A stretch of DNA of 64,000 bases, from positions 20,708,001 through 20,772,000 of the forward strand of contig NC_065873.1 in the NCBI RefSeq assembly GCF_933775445.1. The letters run 5' to 3'. The notes below the pieces were generated by a model. The model worked only from the letters and a program-made list of their open reading frames with translations, was not told where the DNA came from and made no database searches. A program made the translations under genes and the position numbers. Of the stretch, positions 13,501 through 23,766 are shown piece by piece (positions within the stretch are counted from its first letter, which is position 1; every line of letters starts with the position of its first letter). The DNA comes from Argentina anserina (taxonomy: Eukaryota; Streptophyta; Magnoliopsida; Rosales; Rosaceae).

Positions 13501-16500
13501 AACCATATAACAGAAACTTTAATTTCAAAGTACTATTGACGAGTTTTCAGTTCTTTCTTAACAAGATTGGCAATGCTTTCATTTCATTAATGTGGGCTAC
13601 AACAGATTGACTTCAAAAGAAAGAAAGTGCTTCCCAGGCATTAAAAGTTAAAGAGCGGTCGCCAGTTTGACCAACAATTTCATCTGAAAACTTAGCTGAT
13701 TATATTTCCAAACCATCTACAATATACATTATTACTTGAGCATTTTTTTTTTGTAATATTAAGAAAAAAAACACTATCAATGAGATTAAGAAATTGTTTA
13801 TATGGCACAATGTCTAATTCTCTACTGTAGTGAAAGATAGTCAACTTCTACAATTCGCATTAGTTGCTAAAGATGGTGTCCAAGTATTAAAGTGAGAACT
13901 CTAAACCTGACCAGAGTATTTTCTTCTGACAGAATCTGTTACTAGTAACATTTACATCATCATTTTTTGTATATAACTATTCCATATGGGAGTGCTTGTA
14001 ATGTAACTTCAGCTCTTAAAACTTAAAGGCAGGACTTGAGCCTCTACAACACTTCTCCCACATATCAAGAAGCCCTCTAAACTATAACAATGCATAGAAG
14101 CGTGCAATTGCAAGGACAGATATTTGTGCCCTTTTTACATGAGCAAACAAGGAAAGGTACTACATAGAAAGATGCATGTTATATGTAAGCACACAATGCT
14201 GACCATAACAGACTATACTTTATCCAAATGGGAAAATCTTAGTGCATCATGAAACAAGCAGATAATGTTGATAAAATTACTTTTCATCACCCAAGTACAT
14301 AATTACCCCAGAGTTATCAATGAAGCCATGGTTAAATTATAATAAAACAGACCTGTTGTTGAGCATGGTCTTGCATTTCATCACCGGAAGCTCAACAATG
14401 AACTATGAATGTGAAACCTCAGAATCTGTATACTCCCCCTCCCCAAAAAAAAAAAAAAAGAGGACACGATACTTACGGTCTCGCATAGCTCCACCCACCC
14501 AAGACGTAAATACTTTAATGTGCATATATAATCAAACTCCAGAATCAAATCTTTGTCTAGCGGCTTTATTCTACACTGAGAAAATAATACTAATACCTGG
14601 GATTTTAAATATATGCCACGACACACATCTTGCACTCATAGTCTAGAACCTATCTATATTTGGGGATAAATATTTTATAGAAGATATTGCAAATTGAAGA
14701 TATATCTATCCACAATAAATAGAATGAGAAAGGACATGCTGCAGATATCTACAACTGACACCTGGCTATATGAAAGACAATTTTTTTTAACATAACTATA
14801 TACTGAAAGGACAAACCTAGGTTTCTAAAGCACTGACGGACTATTGACAAAGCCTTCCTCCGGAAGATTTGTTCTTACTGTTTAGGAGATACTTTGCCAC
14901 CCTTGAAGGGTAAGGTCTAACTAAAAGTGTACTAACTTCAGTCAATATTTGCATTATAAGATATCATGGACCAAAATAGAGTGACCATCTATTAACAAAT
15001 GCCTCCTCCCAAAGCTTGTTTCTTTCCTTTTTTTTTTGTTTTCTTTTGCTAGTAACGAGATACTGCTCAAGGTTTGCCATACTGATTTTTGGATTTCATG
15101 ACGGCAGTAAAACCTAACGGAAACAATAATCAAAGTAATTGTCATGGACCAAAATAGAGTGACCATCTATTAACACATGCCTCCTCCCAAAGCTTGTTTC
15201 TTTCCTCTCTTTTTTTTTGTTTTTTTTTTTGCTAGTAACGAGATACTGCTCAAGGTTTGCCATACGGATTTTTGGATTTCATGATGGCAGTAAAACCTAA
15301 TAGAAACAATAATCAAAGTAATTGTCGTGTTCATTTCCATTATACTGACATCTATTAAATTCTTGGTGATTTATTCAATCTTACCATCAAGCATAGTGGA
15401 TCAATAAAGCAAGAAATAGAGGTATAAATTATAATTAAACAAGCACTTGTCAACTTATTTATGAAAGATTGAACTCTTCTGCTGAGTTTGGATTCCTAAA
15501 TGATAATAAAATCTAGTCATGCAACTAGTTGTCACGCTTGTCTCCATTCTCCTGTTTCTTCTTGAACCATTCATAATTTAGGATCCAAGTCCAAAGTTAG
15601 GCATGATGCATCAATAAAACAAGACAAAGAAAACACATGGATCAATAAGGAATTCAGTTCCATCTAAATCAAGGATCTCTTCTTTTCTTCTACTGTATTT
15701 TGATTTCCATCTAAATCACTTCACTTGCATGATGATGTAAGAGTATATAATATTCTATCCAGATATCATTGCTTAATCCATACTGGAAAAGACTGATGAC
15801 CTAACTAACTGACGGCTTTGAATATAAAAATCTGGTTTACTCTCTAGATTTCCAGCTTTGCTTCTGAATTAACTGGGAAAGACCACAAGAAGAAATATAC
15901 AAGGCGAAGCATCATCTTCTAGTACAGATAAACAAACAGAAGAAAGTGGTGATGGAATGGAAGGAATCTTCTAGTACAGATAAATAAACAAAACAAGTGG
16001 TGGTGGAAAGGAAGGATGGATACAGTGGCTAAGTAGGGAGCTAAGTCACAGTTCACCATGTTCATAGACCATAACGTAACAAGCTTAACTTTTTCGGTAC
16101 ACTCTGATAACCATAATAATAACCTTACTCAAACAGCAGACACCATATTTTATGAAGTAGAAAGTTAACTTCCATCATTAAGTCTGATATGAAAGGAAAG
16201 TTTGTGCCATATGACTTGTTTACTCGAGGAATAATAGAGAGTCCAACCACTGAACTTAGATCAAGAATGTATCAAGTACTTACATCTGTTGTGTTCCAAA
16301 GAAGAAAACGAGTACTTTCTTCCAATCAGCAGAGTAACCCCACTTCTCCGGCTCACTTACCTACAAACATAAACCAATAACCCGGTATCTATTTGATTCT
16401 CCATCTTAAAATCTTTAAAAGTAAAACTACTGAAGAAGCATGTTAACAAACCAAAACACTGTAATTACTGCAGTTTCAGAGTGACTACCTATAAGAACCA

Positions 16501-16959
16501 CCGATACACTGATTTTGACAGTACTAATAACCATTTTAACAACAAAGCATCAATGTCAACCATCAAGTCCTCATCTCACATGCATCGGAATTCGATAAAC
16601 ACAAATCTCCTATCTTACCTAGCAATCCACACAAAAGCTTAAAGTAACAAATTCAAACTCAGATCCAGAAAATCCACAACTTCCAAGTACGAGCCGCCAC
16701 TCTATCAAACCTACCCAACTATTCACAAATACAATCCAAACCCTAACCGAAGCATATTATCAACTCCTTAATCCTATTCCACTCGGCACAGCACAAACAA
16801 GACTAAGAAAATGTCTCTCAGCACCAGAACACTCACCGTAGCAGGCCAAGCCGGGAAGCCTTTGACTTTAGCAAGCACAAGATCGCCGACCTTCCACTGG
16901 CGGCGAGCAGCGGCGGCCTGAGCGGCTTTGCTAGCACCTTTCCTCCGGCTAGGCGCCAT
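7590..16959 (-). CDS. HUA2: HUA2-like (ENHANCER OF AG-4 2) PWWP and CID-domain protein, 11 exons
   Basis: Nuclear pre-mRNA processing factor; in Arabidopsis HUA2 promotes correct AGAMOUS and FLC transcript processing and flowering control. Exons (minus): 16959-16837, 16360-16284, 12776-10644, 10467-10011, 9778-9670, 9562-9450, 9310-9126, 9040-8581, 8488-8050, 7941-7768, 7615-7590; about 1431 aa, close to Arabidopsis HUA2. Domains: PWWP at about residues 20-85 (GDLVLAKVKGFPAWPA, then EPEKWGY), a long acidic/Ser-rich middle with a basic KKKRKPNRKR motif, a CID/RPR domain at about 885-1030, a proline-run segment near 1150-1205, and a Pro/Tyr/His-rich tail ending WRPR. Start chosen at MAPSRRKG, as in relatives; an in-frame ATG lies 12 bases upstream. 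Intron 6 has a GC donor. All phases are consistent. Confidence 0.93.
12777..16283 (-). other. long intron 2 of the HUA2-like gene
   Basis: A 3.5 kb intron separating the two PWWP exons from the 2.1 kb exon 3. AT-rich, with a 178-bp tandem duplication at 14964-15326 and no recognisable coding insert on either strand. Confidence 0.8.
14964..15326. repeat. 178-bp tandem duplication in HUA2-like intron 2
   Basis: Two adjacent copies begin CATGGACCAAAATAGAG at 14965 and 15143 and both end near CAAAGTAATTGTC. They differ at a few substitutions and in the length of a T-run, so the duplication is recent. Confidence 0.93.
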
Positions 16960-16999
16960 CGCAGAAACCACCGGAGCAGCTCCAATTCAATTCGGAACC

Positions 17000-17300
17000 G
17001 CTATTTGAACTGAGAAGAACACCGGAGCTGAGGTATGTGCCGCAATCGCCCAAGGGATTGAACAATTGTGGAGAATCTCCGGGAAGGATTCGCCGGCATT
17101 GAAAAACGACGATCGAAGACGAAGCAGAGCACCGCCGGTACTGCGCGAAGCTTTGAAACCCTAATTTCGGAGAGCGAGAGAGAAAAGCGAGAGAGAGAGA
17201 GAGAGAGAGAGTTGGGAAGTCGGGGCGAGTCTGATAGAAGAAGGTTTTTTTTTTTTATGTGGAAGAAGCGCAAACAGGGATATGAGAAAAGAGAGAGAGA
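17000..17300 (-). promoter_or_regulatory. HUA2-like 5' leader/promoter with GA repeat
   Basis: Sequence directly upstream of the HUA2-like ATG. It contains a GA/CT tract at about 17189-17211, which on the gene strand is CT-rich, like the leaders of GPX, MED33 and the exonuclease gene here. No convincing TATA box was seen. Confidence 0.45.
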
Positions 17301-17309
17301 ATTGGTTAG

Positions 17310-18185
17310 GTGAAGGGAGACTAATGTGCGCCTGTGGGTAATTTTCTTTTTTGTTTTTAAATTTTTGTTTATTTTTTCATTTTTGGGTAAGCGGTGTATC
17401 AGTGTATGTGCGGCGGAGGAGGGACAAGTGCGGTGGTGTGAGGCAACACGTGGGCCACCCTAAGGGATGTGATTGATTAGAAGTGAAGAACTGAGGCCAA
17501 GCCTCGTCGCTTCAATGTGGGACTGGAGAGAGCTTGGGGCATTGACTGCGGTTGGATATTGTCACACACTCAATTTTTTATAAAATCTTCTGATTCATGT
17601 GACATCTAAAACTTAAAATCCAAACTCAAAGGGAGAACTAGGCAAATCATGTCAGATCTCAACATTCAAATCGAGGGGACAAGTAATGGAAGATAAATAG
17701 GAATAGCATTGGTGATGATGGGGTCGTTGCATTCTCGAGTGGTTATGTCAATTTTATTTGCTAAGAAAAGGACTAAATTATAAAGAGAAACATATAGACC
17801 ATCACGTCACTCTTTATAGTTCCAAGCGTCTCCTGCTGTAGAATAGAAAGTCAATTCGCCCAGCGGTTCGAACGAGCATTTGCTTAAGTAACCTAAACAT
17901 TTGTAGCATATTTGTGGACATGTACGTAGTTCAAGTTCAATTTTAGTGAGCTAGGTGATTTGAGCTTGAGAAATCACGTCGATTTTGCTTTTGGCATTGT
18001 GGCGACTCTCATATGGAAGGCTTTGATACTACTTGATAAATGGTGTTCTGCCAGATGAAAATAAAATATACTAATTACAAGCTCATTAGAGAAAACCTTC
18101 ACAACATGTAATTAGTGGAAGTGAGGACATGCTAAGATTAGGACACACATCATCATGTCCACGCAAGGTTCTAATCCTGGGTTTG
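17310..18185. other. intergenic, nothing recognised
   Basis: AT-rich spacer upstream of the HUA2-like gene. No frame of interest and no clear repeat. Confidence 0.4.
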
Positions 18186-18190
18186 CCACT

Positions 18191-18902
18191 GTTTTTATCC
18201 GCACCACACTTGTAAAATTACATAAATTCTTATTAGAGTTAAGTGTATTGTTGGATTAAAAAAAGTTACTAGTTTGTGTTTTATTTAAAAATTAATGTTA
18301 TGTACGTAGTTGTTAATTGTTATTTGGGATAGCCGCTTGAATTTGCCAAGATTTTTTTTTTACTGTGTGGGACTGAGGGAGTGAGGGACTGAACTCGCTA
18401 AAGCACTCAACTGTGGAAGGAGGCCGGAGAGCACCGTCGAGGCACCAAAGGAAATGACGCTGTGAAACGCAGACTTCGTCGTTGGGCGTTGTTTTGTTAT
18501 TGAAATTGAAGGTCGTGTGACTAAGATAAGAGGGATTAATACTTAGTCTTTAGTCTCATTAGCTAATTGGGCTTCACAGTTTCTATTGGGTCAAGTTTAA
18601 TTGTTTATAGGGTTATATATTAGTGAATTTAGTGTATATATATATAAATACACACACACATAGCATTAGAAATTTTTTTGGCCGTGAGAAAGGGTGGACT
18701 TGAGTCCACTCAGCAATGTACCTAGGTCTGCCCCTGGATAAAAATACTATTAACCAAATTCAAATCCAACAATACACTTAACTACAATAAGAAATGATGT
18801 AGGGGTACAAGTCTGGTGCGGATAAAGATACTATTAACCAAATTCGAACCCAATAATACACTCAACTACAGTAAGAAATGATATTGGGTTATAAGTCTGG
18901 TC
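18191..18902. repeat. inverted plus tandem repeat element (MITE-like)
   Basis: The segment at 18191-18257 is found again in inverted orientation at about 18764-18827 (shared core ATCCAACAATACACTTAACT on the plus strand of the right copy, and GTGCGGATAAA at its edge). The right copy is itself duplicated in tandem with an 84-bp period (18745 and 18829 both start TACTATTAACCAAATTC). Ends and target-site duplication were not resolved. Confidence 0.75.
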
Positions 18903-19343
18903 ATCCATAAAATCCTATTAGAGACTAAAGCCATCAGTTCTTCTTTTGTCAACACTGCAAAATGAAATCTCTTGTTCACAACTTGCAAACACGGGTAGTT
19001 AAAAATAGTCTCATTAGTTATATGAAATTCACGGCAACCATAGCTTTCACATAGATACTTTACTTCTTCAAATACGGCTGAAGCTTCTTTGTTCTCCAAC
19101 ACCACACGGCTAATAGTATAATCACTAATATATCCAATCGTGTACCACCCTCATAGTCACTGGTTCAATAAGACATCCCTCACTGAACCATCGGGTCACT
19201 AAGTCATTACCAATATGGCCGCAAGAGAATGTATAAATTGTTCTTACATGGTCCTTTTCACCAATATGTTTGTACTTTAAGTACAACTCCAGTGTTGTGT
19301 GATGTAAATTCCTTAATAGTGTGGTTGAATCAAAGACATACAC
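18870..19343 (-). pseudogene. unidentified degraded coding fragment
   Basis: Two minus-strand frames look protein-like and lie end to end: 19343-19125 (contains HIGNDLVTRWFSEG and MRVVHDWIY) and 19105-18870 (contains EEVKYLCESYGC and FHFAVLTKEELMAL). A frame change is needed between them near 19115. Composition looks like a real globular protein, but I do not recognise the family. It could be a host-gene relic or part of a transposon. Confidence 0.35.
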
Positions 19344-19349
19344 ACACAG

Positions 19350-20380
19350 AATCCCACCACTCTATTGGTCATTCAGGGTCGATTGTAATAACGTTAGTTC
19401 CACGATGTGTACTTTATCAACTTCAGACATGCCACTGAACCTGCCATTTAATAGTTCAAGTAGTAGCTTAACATGATTTGTACCACTACTATGTGCAAAC
19501 CATTCCTCCATTATTTTCCATTATACAGTATGATCTACAGTGGCTGCCTATAGAGACACAACATACGATCACCAACTTTTTTGTTTTTATCAAAAGAACG
19601 GTAGTACCATGAGTGAGGATCTAGTCATCGTCATTGGATGATGATGATTTTCTTAGAGACTCTAAACCGGATTCTGAGAATTGAGACATGACCGATCAGT
19701 TAAGTTTTGAGTCTCGATTCTCTCCGGACGATGAAGGTGATGGTGGTGGTGGGCTGACAAACCAAGAGAAAGAGCAAAGTCAGTTTTTGGGTGGGTGCGG
19801 TTGTTTTCTCTCCTTCTCACACCAACTAGTCATATGCACAAACAACCAATAAATATTTATCATATGGCCAACATGAGTGCGGATGTAGTCAAATCACGAC
19901 TAGGATCTATGTCACATTATGACGGAGAGGAAATGTGTGTCTTATTGAATGATCACTGATGGGGGAACTCTTGTTTTCATTTTGTATATCATTTTTGGGC
20001 CGATTAATCTGTTGGAAGTGTTGCTTGTGGATAAACCCCTAGTTAATTTGTTTGTAAGTTTTGAGACTAATTTCTAAAGTTTAAAGGAAATATTGGTCTC
20101 AATGATTCTAAATTAGTTTTGCTCATATGTTGGCAATGTTGCACAAATGAAAATTTAGATCTCACATTTCATTTTTGCTATGCGTCTAATAGCCATTCTA
20201 GAAACAAAAAAAGACTAGACATTAAAAAAAATTACATATAAATTGGGAACTACATGTTTTATTTGGTTGATAGAACTCTCTCCAACGAGGAACTAAATAT
20301 AAATTTAATATAACTACATGTTCTCAATTTCACATGTGTAATTTCACAACAATTGACCTTTTAGTGGTTACCATTTCAAA
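19350..20380. other. intergenic, nothing recognised
   Basis: AT-rich spacer between the unknown relic and the decayed tandem-domain locus. No gene or repeat was identified. Confidence 0.4.
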
Positions 20381-20518
20381 CCTACCTTCTCTCTCTCCTC
20401 CTCCTCCTTGCTTTTCCTCCTTGCGAGAGGTCAACTGTGTCAGAAAAGGAGACGGTTCCTCCAACTCTCACTCTTACTACATCCATGTGTAAGAAAACAA
20501 AGTTTTCAGCTTGCTCGA

Positions 20519-21102
20519 CGCTTATGTCCATTTGAGTATCAATGATGGATGTATTAGTCTCCAATACAAAGTGAAAATACATTCTTAGTTGACTAAATTT
20601 CTCATCCTCTCAGTAAAATCACTTGAAAAAGGGAGGGTCTCTCCCCTCTATCGACTCTATCACCTTCGATTCTAGAGAAAAATTTGACAATGCGATTCAT
20701 GCAAAAATGTTGAAGAAGTATTTGCAGAGTCAGATCGCAAGCACCTTTGAAGTTCCCACCTTGCCCAATGCTTATGTCTAGTTGAGTGTCAACTATTATG
20801 GAGGTATTGAACTCTGATACGGGAGAAAGCTACCATCCCATTTGGCCAAATTTCTGAACATGTCAACAATTTCTCTTGCAAAAGGAGAGTCTCCCCCCTC
20901 CCCTATTGACTTTATCACCTTCACTTTTAGAGAAAAAATTGATGATGTTATTCATGCGAACAAGTTGAAGAAATATCTAGGGAGCCAGATTCCAAGTTTG
21001 GCGACGGAGGGGAAGCCTGCCCAACAAGCCAAGCCACCCCTCCCTAAGAAAAAAAACAAGGGGAGAAAGGTTTCCAGGGAATCCAAAGACTATATTAACT
21101 AG
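20519..21102 (+). pseudogene. decayed two-copy paralogue of the 57.3-57.9 kb gene
   Basis: Two direct copies of one coding unit, about 251 bp apart, start at 20519 and 20770. Both read AYVxLS, then xKFLxxS, KGxSxPSxD, ITFxxREK, IHAxxLKKYLxSQI. Copy 1 has a frameshift and a stop; copy 2 has two stops early (after AYV and after IEL) and is then open from 20842 to 21102, ending in a Lys-rich tail with KPPLPKKK. The intact gene at 57290-57910 carries one copy of the same unit (YLNLS, KEG, LPSLD, LKNQL) and the same KPPLPKKK tail. Function unknown; this locus looks non-functional as it stands. Confidence 0.6.
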
Positions 21103-21349
21103 GAGGGGGGTCGTTGAAGAGAGCAAAAGAGAAAGAACTAAGTAGAATGGGAGGGAGACAAAGAAGAATTAGAAGATGTTATTTTGCGTAGAGGGGTATG
21201 GGGCTCCTCTCTTTTATTATGTTATATTTAATGAAATGAATTTCTCTTATTTTCTATGCTTCTTCTTAAGATCATTTTAGTACTCAATTTTTCTTTTTAA
21301 TTCTACAAAGGCATTTTATTGAGAGGAAAATGAGTGACGTGATGAGTTG

Positions 21350-21690
21350 TCTATGGGAGATTATGAGGCAGCTGCCACTGCTGGAGCTGTTATCGGTGAC
21401 GATGGTTTGCCTAGGATTGGGGTTTACTTGGTATGATTTTACATTCTTTTTGTTGTGTTGTTGTGTTGGAACTTCTCAACAACTAATGTAGATGTTGTGT
21501 TTAAGCATGATAGGTTCATCCATTGTAGAATTTCTTATTTGGGCAATAATGTTTGTTGGTTCACTACTTTTGTATGTGCTTTCCCTAAAAAGAAGAAGAT
21601 ACAATTAGATATGTGGAATGAGATTTAGAAGTTCAAACCCATGAATGATGATGCTTGGATTTTAATGGATGATTTTAAGGGAAAGACTAA
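21350..21690 (+). mobile_element. LINE (L1-type) endonuclease-domain relic
   Basis: From about 21488 the plus strand reads as a plant L1-type LINE endonuclease segment: VVFKHDRFIHCRI, then WFTTFVCAFPKKKK, DMWNEI, a stop, KFKPMNDDAWILMDDF. The pattern of a Trp-Phe-Thr strand followed by DxWNEI and DAWxLMGDF is typical of these elements. Only this part survives and it carries a stop codon. Confidence 0.65.
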
Positions 21691-21984
21691 ACTTTACTTA
21701 TAAAACAACGAAAGAAAAAGGCAATAGAGGGGTAAAAGCGATAGCTTCCACATGCATGTATATATATGAGGGTCATTGCTTCACCCATATTTCCAATCTT
21801 TCTTACCATAAGCAACTACATATAAGACAGCGCATGTTGTCTATGACAATGAAGCATGCATATGCATAACTTGTGTGAATAATGGCTGAATTGTCAAAAT
21901 TGATTTTCACATAATCTACATCTCATATTACTTTTTTCTTTTCTGCTATATATTGGTCTTGAATTTTTTTTAAGACAAAAATAA

Positions 21985-23250
21985 AATTACAAAGACGCTC
22001 ATCTGAGACGCCCATAAAACGAAATATCAGACAAAAGAGCCATATTGGTGGGGGAACTAAGGGAATGACCCAAAAAGTAGGGGTGGGCATAAAAAACGGA
22101 AATCCCGATCCCGTCCCGAAATTCATAGGGACGGGACGGGACGAAGGTCTAAAAACATTCGTCCCGTCCCGATCCCGTCCCGTTTCATAATGGTGGGATG
22201 GGACGTGGGACGAATAATTTCTATCCCGCTTCGTCCCGTCCCGTCCCACCTTTAATGAAAACTTAAAATTTCTTATATATTTGTATGAAAATTAAACTAA
22301 TTTATGTTCTTAATAACTCCAAAATTCTATCAACTCAAATAATAATGGTAAATTATAATATTTTGAACATAATATGCATTTTTTTGTTAAAATTTCATTA
22401 TTAAATGTTACTTTGTTAATGAAAAAGTAAAAATATAGGTTTTTATTTAACTTCATATGAAGGTGGGATTTGTCCCGTCCCGTCCCGATCCCGTCCCGTC
22501 CCAACCGGGATTAATCCCGAGTGGGATGCATTCTTAAAAATCTTCGTCCCGTCCCGATCCCGTCCCGATTCAAAAGAGTGGGACGGGACGTGGGATGAGC
22601 CCCGTCCCGTCCCATCCCGTCCCGTGCCCACCCCTACCAGAAAGACAATAATATCAACTAAAAAGTTGGCTTCTCTAAAGATATGCTTGAAGGAGATCTC
22701 ACTGAAAGACTCTACGATGACTTTTACATCTCTCACCAAGGACTTGAGCTTCCAAATAACAGTACAAGAGCCATTGACACACCTAGTTATGAGGGATGAG
22801 TCTCCCTCTACTTCCAGGAAACGACAATTGGTGGACAAAGTTGCAATCAGACCATCACGTAAAGTAGAATATTCAGCTTCAGGAATTGAGGTCGAAGCAA
22901 GCTTGTGAGCACCTGGTTTTGAATGAGAAGGAACATCATATTGCATATTAGTAGCAGATTTAATGGAGAAAACTCCATTAGGAGTAGGACCCCAAACAAG
23001 TTCATCCTCATAGTCATTTAGAAGAATATTAATTGCCATAATCTCCTATACAATATCTTAATCCAACACAACATTGAGTTTATCTACATTCCATTGATCA
23101 TTACAAATAAAATCAGCAACATAATCATTCACAGTAATCAAATGAAAGGAAGAAGGTAAATCAACTTTAAGGAGACAATAATCGAAAACCCAATGAAAGA
23201 CTTGCATGTGCAAGAAGGCTACAGTGCATTTGTTTTTTAAGTGAGAGGAC
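21985..23250 (-). mobile_element. LINE relic: reverse-transcriptase C-terminal / RNase H region, split by a MITE
   Basis: Read right to left: a segment with ICNDQWNVDKLN, then DIVQEIMAINI and EDELVWGPTPNGVFSIKSA (the region just before the zinc-binding motif of plant LINE polyproteins), then a jump to an RNase H-type tail (EAEYSTLRDGL, LEVEGDSSLI, FKHIFREANFLVD). The zinc-binding motif is missing, so there is an internal deletion. The RNase H end is interrupted at 22636-22078 by an hAT-type MITE; beyond it the frame continues to a stop near 21998. Confidence 0.68.
22078..22636. mobile_element. non-autonomous hAT-type MITE, 559 bp
   Basis: Terminal inverted repeats TAGGGGTGGGCA (22078) and TGCCCACCCCTA (ending 22636) are flanked by 8-bp direct repeats CCAAAAAG (22070-22077) and CCAGAAAG (22637-22644), one mismatch. 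An 8-bp duplication and a TAGGG/CAGGG terminus are hAT hallmarks. The interior near both ends is packed with GGGACGGGAC/GTCCCGTCCC motifs around an AT-rich core. No transposase. Confidence 0.85.
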
Positions 23251-23259
23251 ATGGGTTTA

Positions 23260-23760
23260 ATTACGAATATTTATCCATTTTTTCCATTCTAATATAAATA
23301 AAATTTTAATTTCACGTCCACCCTAATACTGTATATGTGTGTGCATCCGAACTCTATCTTATTTGCCTAATTTTCACAATTTAAATAAAAAAAATATAAG
23401 TTGAATAAATCAATAAATATCATCTCTATAAAACAATTATTCTAAACAATTTATCTCAGTCTGTTGTATCAAACAAATAGACGGCTGATTATTAGACTAA
23501 TAACTTTCAGATGACTGTTGCTTTGTTTAATATGGTCGACGGAGTTGATGACTTTAATTAACTATTGATCTTTTACCGAAATGATTTTTATTAATAAAAA
23601 TTGAATGGTAAATACATTTTCAAGTGCGCAAATTAGAGCTAGTTCTTACACAAGTTTTTTCCATTATAAAATTATCTTCCTAGAAAGTTTGAAAGACTAT
23701 CTTTTGCAGCAAACAAGTATCGAATACGAGACCTGAGACCTGACTGAAGCTACAACCTTC
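23260..23760. other. intergenic, nothing recognised
   Basis: AT-rich DNA between the LINE relic and the TFIIIC pseudogene. No promoter element is obvious. Confidence 0.4.
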
Positions 23761-23766
23761 CTTTCA

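Noticed and set aside
22085..22632. GGGACGGGAC arrays as a satellite or minisatellite
   Set aside because: They sit symmetrically inside defined terminal inverted repeats with an 8-bp flank duplication, so they are subterminal repeats of a MITE.
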